This document shows, piece after piece, positions 49,245-58,200 of a stretch of DNA of 64,000 nt. Made by a program: the position numbers and the translations under genes. Below the pieces are notes generated by a model that had not been told where the DNA came from, searched no databases, and saw nothing but the letters and a program-made list of their open reading frames with translations. The stretch comes from Bosea sp. BIWAKO-01 (lineage in GTDB: Bacteria > Pseudomonadota > Alphaproteobacteria > Rhizobiales > Beijerinckiaceae): positions 6,288,501-6,352,500 of the forward strand of contig NZ_BCQA01000001.1 in assembly GCF_001748145.1 (NCBI RefSeq), written 5' to 3'. Position 1 is the first letter of the stretch; the number at the start of each line of letters is the position of its first letter.

Positions 49245-50582
49245 TCATCTTTCCTTGAAGATCCTGTTGGCGTGGTCCGCGAAGGGTTTTGTCAGGAACG
49301 AGAGCGCGGTGCGTTCCTCGGTGGTGATGAAGACCTCGACCGGCATTCCGGGCTGGAGCTTGCGATCACCGAGGGCGGCGGCGAGATCGCCGTCGATCTG
49401 GATTTCGCCGGTATAGAAAGTGGCGCCGGTGGTGGGGTCGCGGGTGGTCGCCGGGGAGAGATGGCTGACGCTGCCCGGCAGCTCCGGGGTCGCGTTCTTG
49501 GCGAAGGCGGAGAAGCGCAGGCGGGCGGGCTGGCCGAGCCTGACCTGGTCGATATCGGTCGGCGCGATCCTGACCTCGACGGTGAGCCTGGCCTCGCCGG
49601 GCACGATGGTGGCGAGGCGCGCGGCCGGGGTGATGACGCCGCCGACGGTGAAGACGGTCAACTCGTTGACGAGGCCGGCGATCGGGGCGCGGATCTCGGA
49701 GCGCGAGAGGCGGTCCTCGCTGGCCAGGCGCCGGTCGCTGAGCTCGGAGACCTTGGCCTCGACCTGGCGCAGCTCGCGCTGGGCCTCGGTGCGGGCGGTC
49801 TCGTCGACGGCGATGATCTGGATGCGGGCCTCGCTGATGCGCAGCCGGGCGCGGGCGATCGAGGCCTCGATCTCGCCGCGCTCGCCGAGCAGGCGGGCCC
49901 ATTCGCGGTTGATGTTGTAGACCTTGGTGCCGTCGATGAAGCCCTTCTGGAACAGGCCGAGATATTTGTTGCGCTCGAGCTCGACCAGGCGCAGCTCCTC
50001 GACCTTGGCGACCTGGCGGGCCTCGAGGCCCTTCACCTCCTCGCCGGACTGGACGATGCTGATCTCGAGCTGTTCCTTGCGGCTTTCGCGGTTGGTGCGG
50101 TTGCCGTCGAACAGCCGGGTCTCGCCCTGGATGATCTGGGCGGCGTCTTCGGAGAATCTGGCGAACTCGGCCGGGAAGGTGATCGCGGCGAGACTGTCGC
50201 GCTCGGCGATCAGGCGGGCCTTGCGGCCGAGGTTCTCGCCGAGCTGCGAGCGGATGATCGAGAGTTCGGCCTTGGTCTGGACATCGTCGAGCCAGAACAG
50301 GGTCTGGCCTGCCTCGACCCGGTCGCCCTGGCGCACCCCGATCGCCTGGACGACGCCGCCGTCGCGGTGCTGCACCTCCTTCAGGTTCTGGTCGACCTTG
50401 ACCGAGCCCTGCGCGATCACGGCGCCGTTGAGGTTGGCGCTCACGGCCCAGCCGCCGCAGCCGACGACCAGCAGCAGGGCGAGCGCCGTGCCGGCGAGCA
50501 TATGCCGGCCAAGGCCGAAGTTCGGCTCGCGCTCCTGCCCGGCATCCCCGCCGGCCTGCGATGCGATAGTGCGCCTGGTCAT
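49245..50582 (-). CDS. Type I secretion membrane fusion protein (HlyD/PrtE family)
   Basis: A 445-residue periplasmic adaptor. It has a short cytoplasmic N-terminus, one membrane span (about 30-48), and a half-lipoyl/barrel segment (GAVIAQGSVKVDQNLKEVQHRDGGVVQAIGVRQGDRVEAGQ). A long coiled-coil hairpin (about 100-290) precedes the returning lipoyl half (IRAPIAGLVNELTVFTVGGVITPAARLATIVP) and the HlyD C-terminal beta region (RKLQPGMPVEVFITTEERTALSFLTKP). It bridges the ABC exporter to an outer membrane channel, which is not encoded here. GGGAGAGAC precedes the ATG. It lies 57 bp after the RTX protein gene. Confidence 0.93.
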   Translation of the reverse strand: MTRRTIASQAGGDAGQEREPNFGLGRHMLAGTALALLLVVGCGGWAVSANLNGAVIAQGSVKVDQNLKEVQHRDGGVVQAIGVRQGDRVEAGQTLFWLDDVQTKAELSIIRSQLGENLGRKARLIAERDSLAAITFPAEFARFSEDAAQIIQGETRLFDGNRTNRESRKEQLEISIVQSGEEVKGLEARQVAKVEELRLVELERNKYLGLFQKGFIDGTKVYNINREWARLLGERGEIEASIARARLRISEARIQIIAVDETARTEAQRELRQVEAKVSELSDRRLASEDRLSRSEIRAPIAGLVNELTVFTVGGVITPAARLATIVPGEARLTVEVRIAPTDIDQVRLGQPARLRFSAFAKNATPELPGSVSHLSPATTRDPTTGATFYTGEIQIDGDLAAALGDRKLQPGMPVEVFITTEERTALSFLTKPFADHANRIFKER

Positions 50583-50639
50583 GGTCGTCTCTCCCGTCGG
50601 CCGGCCCGGAATGCGAGGCCCTGCGGCCTCGCACCGAGG

Positions 50640-53369
50640 TCAATAGTAATAAAGCCTGTGACTGCCCTGGATCTCGATCGAGTAGTCCTTCTCGTCGTTC
50701 TGCTCGAGATAGACATCGACATAGGTGCGGTCGTCGTCACCGATCTTCTCGATGCGGAAGCGGAAGGGCCGGCCGGAATCGTCGCCATCGTCGCCATAGG
50801 TGCGATCGAAGGCATCGTCGTCGGAACCGCTTCCGCCGTCGTCATCATCATCATCATCGTCGTGCTTGCGGATCTGGTACTGCTTGATGCGGATGCGGTC
50901 GCCGGCTTCGAGATCGAGGATCTGGTGGATCAGGTCGCGATCGTCCTCGTCATAAGGCACGTCGAACGAGAAGGTGTCGTCGCCCGCCCCGCCCGACAGC
51001 GTCACCGCGTCGGCCCCGATGGTGAAGTGGTCATTGCCGCTGCCGCCGATCACCGCCTCGATACTGGAGAACCCGTCCTCGCCGATCTCGACGCTGACCG
51101 CCTTGCCCTCGACCAGGTTGATGTCGATGCTCTGCGTCGCCCGGGAATAATCCAGAGTGTCGCAGCCTTCGCCGCCATCATAGCAATCGGCCGCAGCATC
51201 GAGCGTGCCGATGATCACGTCATTGCCTGACCCGGCTTCGACCCGGTCCGCGCCCGCGCCGCCATCGAGCGTATCGGCGCCGCTGCCGCCTTCGATCCGG
51301 TCATTGCCGGCCCCGCCCTGGATCACGTCATTGCCGGCCCCGCCGAGCAGACAGTCATTGCCGGTGCCGCCATCAATGACGTCGTTGCCGTCATGGCCTT
51401 CGATCCGATCGTCGCCTGCCTCGCCGAAGAGCCGGTCATTGCCGGCATTGCCCTTGACCCGATCGTCGCCGGCGCCGGCAAAGACGATGTCGTCGCCTTC
51501 GCCGCCCTCGACCTCGTCATCCCCCTCGCCTGCGTCGATGATGTCGTTGCCGGTGCCGCCAAAGATGCGGTCGTTGCCACTGCCGCCGGCGAGATGATCG
51601 TCGCCGGAACCGCCGTCGAGCACATCGTCGCCGTCATCGCCGGAGAGCGTATCGTTGCCGGCTTCGCCGAAGAGCCGGTCGTTGCCGCCGCCGCCGGCCG
51701 CAACGTCATCGCCGCCGCCGAGGCGGGCGGTGTCCTGGCCGGCGCCGAACTGGACGATATCGACATGGGCGCCTCCGATGACGACATTGCTGCCGTTGCC
51801 GGTGCGGACGCTGTTGTTGCCGTCGCCGGTGAAGACGGTGTTGTCGCCGTCGCCGGCATCGATCCAGTCGTTGCCGGCCCCGCCATCGAGGATGTCGTCG
51901 CCGCCACCGCCATAGATCGTGTCGTTCCCGGCGCCGCCGGAGAGCTGGTCATCGCCGTCGCCGCCATCGAGCCAGTCGTCGCCCGTGCCGCCTTCAAGCG
52001 CGTCGTTCCCCTCGCCGCCTTCGAGCGTATCATCGCCCTCTCCGCCATCCAGCGTATCGTCGCCCTCGCCGCCCTGGATCACGTCGTTGCCGTCGCCGCC
52101 GGAGAGCTGGTCATTGCCCTTGCCGCCAACGATGGTGTCATTGCCGGCCTCGCCATAGATGATGTCGTCGCCATCCTCGCCGTAGAGCCGGTCGTCGCCG
52201 TCGCCGCCATAGATCGTGTCGTTGCCGGTGCCGCCATAGACGATGTCGTTGCCGCGGCCGGCATAGATCAGGTCATGACCGGCGCCGCCGCGGATGAAGT
52301 CGTTGCCGGCGCCGCCATGCAGGATGTCGGAGCCGCCGCGGCCATCGATCACGTCGTTGCCGTCGCGCCCGTCGATCAGGTCGGCGCATTCGGTCCCGGT
52401 CAGGCCGTCATCGCCGGAGGTGCCGTTGATCTCGATGAACTCGACGACGCTGAAGAGCGCGGTCTGGGCGACCGCGACGGTCGCGTCGCTGACCTCGTAG
52501 CTCAGCGTCACCGGGCCAAAATAGCCGGGCGCCGGGGTGAACTCCCAGCCGCCCTCGACCGCGGTCAGCGTGCCGCTGGAGGTGGTGAGATTGCGGATTG
52601 CGAGCGCATCGCCATCGGGGTCACGTGCTCCCGCGAGCAGGCCGATTGTGGTGATCAGCAATGTCTCGCAGCGCCCGATGCTGCGCAGGCTGACGACGCC
52701 GGCCAGCTGCGGGGCCCGGTTGAGGCCTGGCCCCTCGGGACCGCCGGGGTTCTCGCCGCCGGGGCCGGGATGGCTGCCCGGGCCGGGATGGTGGCCGCCC
52801 GCGCCGCCGCCGCCAGAGCCGATCCCCTCGAAATCGTGGCCACTGGCGCCGGCACTGCCGGAGAGGCCGCCGCCATGGCTGAGCGTCAGGTTGTCGTTGC
52901 TGGCCGGATCGCTGCCGAAGACATCCTCGAGCCTGGCCGGCGAGAACCGGCGCAGCGGCAGCTGCTCATAGTCGATCGGCGGGGAATCGATGCCGAGGAA
53001 GGCGGCAAGCCCGGCCGTGCCCACAGCCTGGCCGCCGGAGCCGAGCGCCTGGTCGTCCTCGGCCTCCTTCCTGATCGCCCCGGTCTCGTCCTCGGCCTCC
53101 TTGTCCGCCTCCTCGGCCTCGGCCTGCGCCTGCCTCGAGGGGCCTCCCCCAGCCGCATCCTCGCCCGGGGTCTCAGTGGGCGGACCGAGATCGGACTTGG
53201 CGTGGCTGGGGAAGAGGCTCTTGACGTAGATCGCGACCGCCGTCAGCGCGAGCACGACCAGCGCCGGCCAGCGCGACGGCGCCGCATCCTCGTCGGTGAT
53301 CTTGCGGTAGCTCTGCTCCGCGGTGGGCGCGCCCGGCGCGCGGGCCTTGAGGGTCTTGATCGCGATCAT
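50640..53369 (-). CDS. RTX calcium-binding protein with N-terminal transmembrane helix
   Basis: A 909-residue protein encoded between the ABC exporter and the adaptor. The N-terminus is unusual for a type I substrate: about 34 cytoplasmic residues, a membrane span (35-50, PALVVLALTAVAIYVK), then a Glu/Ala-rich helix (80-106) and a Gly/Pro/His-rich linker. A cadherin-like domain (about 235-312, ARDPDGDALAIRNL, VTLSYEVSD) follows, then about 400 residues of nonapeptide RTX repeats (GGxGNDxIx). The C-terminal part holds VTLSGGAGDDTFSFD, a run of Asp (KHDDDDDDDD) and an end IEIQGSHRLYYY resembling the peroxidase end (INLKGSHTLTAGNFTL). The RTX part is expected to fold on Ca2+ outside the cell. 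Whether the protein leaves the membrane or stays anchored is open. The start overlaps the ABC stop by 4 bases (ATGA). Confidence 0.9.
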   Translation of the reverse strand: MIAIKTLKARAPGAPTAEQSYRKITDEDAAPSRWPALVVLALTAVAIYVKSLFPSHAKSDLGPPTETPGEDAAGGGPSRQAQAEAEEADKEAEDETGAIRKEAEDDQALGSGGQAVGTAGLAAFLGIDSPPIDYEQLPLRRFSPARLEDVFGSDPASNDNLTLSHGGGLSGSAGASGHDFEGIGSGGGGAGGHHPGPGSHPGPGGENPGGPEGPGLNRAPQLAGVVSLRSIGRCETLLITTIGLLAGARDPDGDALAIRNLTTSSGTLTAVEGGWEFTPAPGYFGPVTLSYEVSDATVAVAQTALFSVVEFIEINGTSGDDGLTGTECADLIDGRDGNDVIDGRGGSDILHGGAGNDFIRGGAGHDLIYAGRGNDIVYGGTGNDTIYGGDGDDRLYGEDGDDIIYGEAGNDTIVGGKGNDQLSGGDGNDVIQGGEGDDTLDGGEGDDTLEGGEGNDALEGGTGDDWLDGGDGDDQLSGGAGNDTIYGGGGDDILDGGAGNDWIDAGDGDNTVFTGDGNNSVRTGNGSNVVIGGAHVDIVQFGAGQDTARLGGGDDVAAGGGGNDRLFGEAGNDTLSGDDGDDVLDGGSGDDHLAGGSGNDRIFGGTGNDIIDAGEGDDEVEGGEGDDIVFAGAGDDRVKGNAGNDRLFGEAGDDRIEGHDGNDVIDGGTGNDCLLGGAGNDVIQGGAGNDRIEGGSGADTLDGGAGADRVEAGSGNDVIIGTLDAAADCYDGGEGCDTLDYSRATQSIDINLVEGKAVSVEIGEDGFSSIEAVIGGSGNDHFTIGADAVTLSGGAGDDTFSFDVPYDEDDRDLIHQILDLEAGDRIRIKQYQIRKHDDDDDDDDGGSGSDDDAFDRTYGDDGDDSGRPFRFRIEKIGDDDRTYVDVYLEQNDEKDYSIEIQGSHRLYYY
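50838..50867 (-). repeat. Asp-encoding GTC/ATC triplet tract in the RTX protein gene
   Basis: On the plus strand, GTC and ATC triplets in a row encode eight Asp residues (minus-strand GAT/GAC). The same kind of tract occurs, longer, in the peroxidase gene at 56190-56378. Confidence 0.7.
51000..52430 (-). repeat. RTX nonapeptide repeat block (coding)
   Basis: About 27-bp units encoding GGxGxDxUx nonapeptides in tandem, with visible DNA-level similarity between units (GCCGCCGTCGCC-type spacing). It forms the parallel beta-roll that binds Ca2+. Confidence 0.85.
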
Positions 53370-55162
53370 GCCGACACCCGTTCATGCGCAGGCTTGAAGG
53401 GAGCTGCGATGGGACTGGCCGGCGGCATCCGCAGCGGTGCTGCCGGCGTGCTGGCGGGGGCAACCTGCGTCGAAGCCGGGGTCAGGATCTCGTTCCTCGG
53501 CCCGAAGGCGGCGAGCTTGCCGTTCTGGATGACGCCGACGAAGTCGACGGCGGCGAGCGCGCTCGGCCGGTGCGCCACGATGATCGCGATGCCGCCGCGC
53601 TCCTTGACCGTCTCGATCGCCACCTTGAGCGCGCTCTCGCCCTCGCCGTCGAGATTCGAGTTCGGCTCGTCCATGACGACCAGGAAGGGGTTGCCGTAGA
53701 GCGCCCGCGCCAGGCCGATGCGCTGGCGCTGGCCGGCCGAGAGCGCCGCCCCCTGCGGCCCGAGCTGGGTCTGGTAGCCATCGGCCAGCCGCACGATCAT
53801 CTCGTGGATGCCCGCCGCCTTCGCCGCCGCCACCACCCCGGCCGCATCGCTCTCGGCCGAGAGCCGCGAGATGTTCTCCTCGACGCTGGCATCGAGCAGG
53901 CTGACCTCCTGCGGGAGATAGCCGATGAAGCGGCCGAGCGCGGCTTCCGGCCATTGCGCCAGCTCGGCCCCGTCGAGCCGGACCGAGCCGCGCAGGCACG
54001 GCCAGATCCCGGTCAGGGCCCGCACCAGCGTCGTCTTGCCGCCGCCGCTCGGCCCGATCAGGCCGAGCGCCGTGCCCGCCTTCAGGTCGAAGCCGACCTC
54101 GCTGAGCAGGACCTGGCCCGAGACCGGGGCGGCGACCGTGATCTTGTCGACCTTGAGCGCGCCCACCGGCGCCGGCAGCTGCATCGGCACCACCGCCTGG
54201 CTCAGCGCCACCACCGTCTCGCGCAGGCGCTGGAAGGCGGCGCGGGCCGCGACGAAGGACTTCCAGTTGGCGATCGCGAGATCGACCGGCGCCAGCGCCC
54301 GCGACGAGGCGACCGAGGAGGCGATGATCGCACCGGCCGAGAGCTCGCCCTTGATCGTCAGATAGGCGCCCATCCCGAGGATCGCCGATTGCAGGATCAT
54401 GCGCAGCACGCGCGAGACTGCGCCCAGGCTGCCGCCGAGGTCATTGGCCCGGGTCTGCAGCGCCAGATGCTCGCGGTTGGCGAGGTTGAAGCGATCGACC
54501 GCCCGGTCGGCAAAGCCCATCGCCTTCAGCACCTCGGCATTGCGGGCATTGGAATCGGCGATCGCGCCGCGGGTGATCGCCGCCTGGCGCGTCGTGCCGT
54601 TGAGCCGGCGGGTCAGGATCTCGCTGGCCACCGTCAGCAGGGTCAGCACCACCGCGCCTGCCAGCGTCAGCGCGCCGAGCCAGGGGTGCAGGAAATAGGC
54701 GAAGGCGAGATAGAGCGGGATCCAGGGCAGGTCGAACAGCGCGCCCGGCCCCTGGCTGCCGAGGAAGCCGCGCACCGTGTCGACATCGCGCCCGCGCTCC
54801 AGCGCCTCGGTGCTGGAGAAGCCGAAGCGCGGCATGTCGATCGCCACCCGGTGCGCCAGCGGCGCGATATCCTTATCGAGCCTGGCCCCGACCCGGACCA
54901 GCACCTGCGAGCGGATCACGTCGAAGGCGCCCTGGAACAGGTAGAGCCCGATCGCCAGGGCCGAGAGCGCCGCCAGCGTCTGGACGCTGCCCGAGGTCAG
55001 CGCCCGGTCATAGACCTGCAGCATGTAGAATGAGCCGGTCAGCGCCAGCACATTGATCAGCCCCGAGATCACGAACAGGAAGAGGAAGGCCGAGCGGAAG
55101 CCCTGCGTCAGCCTCGCGGCATCGCGGCGGCGGGCGGAGGTCTGTGCCTTGGAAGGTGCCAT
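53366..55162 (-). CDS. Type I secretion ABC exporter (PrtD family permease/ATPase)
   Basis: A 598-residue exporter half-transporter. It has about six membrane spans in residues 25-290 (FLFLFVISGLINVLALTGSFYMLQVYDRAL is the PrtD-type opening). The ATPase domain has Walker A GPSGGGKT (370-377), signature LSAGQ (474-478), Walker B LVVMDE (494-499) and the H-loop His531. There is no C39 peptidase or CLD domain, as usual for the PrtD/AprD group that exports RTX proteases and similar Ca-binding proteins. The tail is Pro/Ala-rich. It should drive export of the two RTX proteins of this locus. The ribosome site before 55162 is weak. It lies 83 bp after the peroxidase gene. Confidence 0.94.
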   Translation of the reverse strand: MAPSKAQTSARRRDAARLTQGFRSAFLFLFVISGLINVLALTGSFYMLQVYDRALTSGSVQTLAALSALAIGLYLFQGAFDVIRSQVLVRVGARLDKDIAPLAHRVAIDMPRFGFSSTEALERGRDVDTVRGFLGSQGPGALFDLPWIPLYLAFAYFLHPWLGALTLAGAVVLTLLTVASEILTRRLNGTTRQAAITRGAIADSNARNAEVLKAMGFADRAVDRFNLANREHLALQTRANDLGGSLGAVSRVLRMILQSAILGMGAYLTIKGELSAGAIIASSVASSRALAPVDLAIANWKSFVAARAAFQRLRETVVALSQAVVPMQLPAPVGALKVDKITVAAPVSGQVLLSEVGFDLKAGTALGLIGPSGGGKTTLVRALTGIWPCLRGSVRLDGAELAQWPEAALGRFIGYLPQEVSLLDASVEENISRLSAESDAAGVVAAAKAAGIHEMIVRLADGYQTQLGPQGAALSAGQRQRIGLARALYGNPFLVVMDEPNSNLDGEGESALKVAIETVKERGGIAIIVAHRPSALAAVDFVGVIQNGKLAAFGPRNEILTPASTQVAPASTPAAPLRMPPASPIAAPFKPAHERVSA

Positions 55163-55245
55163 GATCGCAAACCGTCAAATGGAGAAGCAGTCGGCAGGAA
55201 GGCGGCCGGCGGGCACGGGCCCCGCCGGCCGGGAGGACGCGGCTT

Positions 55246-58200
55246 CTAGAGCGTGAAGTTGCCGGCGGTCAGGGTGTGACTGCCCTTCAGGTTGATCTGG
55301 AAGTCGGCATCGCCGTCGCCGTCGACATTGCCCTTGACCACGGTGTAGTCGCCGTCGGCGCGGGTCTCGTAGGCGACCACCAGCTGGGCGGTGGCGGTGA
55401 AGGCCGGACCGCTGGTCAAGGTGAAGCTCTGGTTGCCGGCAAGCGCGCCATTGGCGTCGATGCCGGACAGGTCGAGCTTATCGCCAGGCTGGAAGTCGAG
55501 GATGGTGTCGCCATCCGCCGCTTCCTTGCTCAGGAAGCGGAAGGTGTCGTTGCCCGCCCCGCCCTCCATCACGTTCACCGCCGCACTGGCCGTGATCGTG
55601 TCGTTGCCCGCGCCGGTCGCGACGTTCTCGATGCTCCAGAGCGTGTCGCTGCCGCTTTGCGTGCTGACCGCGCTGCCGCGTCCGAGCAGGCCGTTGCCGA
55701 GATCGACCGTCAGGTTCGCCAGGATCGCCGAGAGATCGAGCGTGTCGATGCCCGAGCCGCCGTCGCTGTCATCGCCGAAATAGACGTCGTTGCCGTCACC
55801 GATCGAGCCCACGATCACGTCATTGCCCGCCCCCGCCACCACGGTGTCGTCGCCGGCGCCTGCCGTGATCCGGTCGTCGCCCGTGCCGCCGAAGATCCGG
55901 TCGTTACCGGCCTCGCCCTCGATCAGGTCGTTGCCGGCCCCACCGAGCAGCACGTCGTCGCCAGCCCCGCCGAAGACCACGTCGCGGCCCTCCCCGGCAT
56001 CGACGAAGTCGTTGCCGTCTCCCGCCGAGATCGTGTCGTCGCCGCCCGCACCGATCAGGGCATCGTCGCCACCCTGGCCGATCAGGTTGTCGGCACCCGC
56101 CGCCCCGATCAGGACATCGCTCAGCCCCGTCCCGACATGCGTCCCGGGGTTGGTGCCCGAGCCGGGAGGCGGCGTCCCCGTGCCGGCTCCGTCATCATCA
56201 TCGTCGTCATCACAGCCGCAATCATCATCGTCGCCATCCCCGGCGCCGTCGTCATCATCATCATCATCATCGTCGTCACCGTCGCCGGAGCCGGTGTCGT
56301 CATCATCGTCGTCGCCATCTCCGGCGCCGTCATCATCGTCGTCATCGTCCTCGTCTTCATCATCGTCCTCGCCGATTGTCGGTGCGCCGGCGGTGGCGTA
56401 GGTGATCGAGTGCGTGCCGTTGGACAGCGTCGTCGTGCCGTTCGGGTTCACCGTCGAGACGTAGTCGGCGAGGGTTGTCCCGTCGGCCACCTGGATTTCG
56501 TCCTGCGACCGCAGCGTTCCGACGATGGTGTCGTTGCCGCCGTTGGACTTGAAGACGACACGATGGGCCGAGAGCAGCGAGGAGACGTCGACCTGATCGT
56601 CGCCCGATCCGCCCTCGATCGTGATCGTGCTGGTCAGCAGGCTGGTGCCTGCGAAGGAGCCGATCGGGATGAAGGTGTCTCCGCCGCCCAGGCCGTTGAT
56701 CACGATCTCCTCGATATTGTCGAGTTCAGCGATCACAGAGGCGCTGTCCGTCCCGTTCCGGGTGATCACGATCTCAGTGTTGGCGTTGAGGACGGTGATG
56801 CCCGCCGCGATGGCATCAACCCGAGCGTAAATCCGGTAGGTTTCCGCCGACGCGTCGCCCATGATGTGGACGGTGTCGGTATTGGCGCCACCGTCGATGA
56901 AGTCGCGTCCATCTCCGACCCTGACCAAGACCTCGTCGTTGCCCGCGCCGCCGTTGACGGTATCGTTGCCGAGTCCGCCGACGAGCAGATCGGTGCCGCC
57001 GAGGCCGTTCAGGGTGTCGGCTCCGCCATGCCCGAGGATGATGTCGGCGTTGGCACCGCCATTGAGCGTGTTGGCGGCAGCGGTCCCGTTGACGAGGGCA
57101 TAGGTCACCCCGGCGAAGCGGAGCTGCTCGATGGTGGTCAGGGTATCGGTGCCCTCCGCTCCGACCACGTCGGTGACGACGAGCTGCCCCGTCCCGTTAA
57201 GGCCGAAGCTGAAGCTGCGCGCCGGCCCGGCGAAGATCGCGACGTCACCCGCGCCGGCGCCACCGTCGAGGCGGTCGTTGCCGGCACCGCCGTTCAAGGT
57301 GTCGTTGCCACCGAGCCCGTTGAGGATGTCGTCGCCGGCATTGCCGTTGAGTGTCTCGTTCGCGCCGAACCCACCGATGCCATTGCTTCCGTTGGCGATG
57401 TCGTCGCCGGCGGTGCCGTTGAAGGTCGCGCCGGTGAGAACGCCACGGTTCCAGAGGTCGCCGACCACGCCAGTGGGTGCGGAGAAGACCTGCTCGGCGT
57501 TGCCGGCGCCGTCGGTGAAGCTGACGGCGACGCGGAGGCGGTCGCCAACCTGTCCGACGCCCAGGAGGTCGACGGGCGTGAAGGTCGAGTTGGTGGCGTT
57601 GGCGATGTTGGCCCAGGTCGTGCCGCCGTCCTCCGATACCTGCCACTGATAGGAGAACGCGCCCAGACCGTTGCCGTCCGCGATCGCCGCGGTCGATGCG
57701 GTCAGGGCCTGGCCCTCGGTCGGCGTCAGGTCGCTGATCACGGGTGCGCCGGTCGGCAGCTCGTTGAACAGCTGGCTGAGGTTGAAGTCGACAGTGCCGC
57801 CGTTACCGTTGGAGAAGCGCAACTTCTCGACGTTCCAGAGCTTGTCAGTGCCGTCCGAGACGAAGTTCGTTCCGTCCGGGCGGTTTGCGGGGTCGAATCC
57901 GGTGTGCTCGACGATGTAGGAGCCGTCGGCGCCGCGGCTGAAGGTGTAGTTGTCGACGATGTCCCAGTAGACCGCCGTGTCGATGCCGGGTTCGCCACTC
58001 GGGATGCCGTCGCCGTGGCCCAGAACCTCACGGACGATATTGAGCTGCAGCGGCGTGATAACCCGCGCGATCATCAGCTCGGACAGGCTCTTTCCGACCC
58101 AGGCCTCCGGTATGCCGGCGGCAGCCGTGAAGGTATGCTTGAGGCTGTCGATCGTCGCGATCTCTTGTGTCGAACCGACCGGGCGGATGCTGATCCGCAC

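Noticed and set aside
51393..53699. A 768-residue Val/Ala-rich open frame on the plus strand
   Set aside because: Antisense to the RTX protein; the repeat period comes from the RTX nonapeptides.
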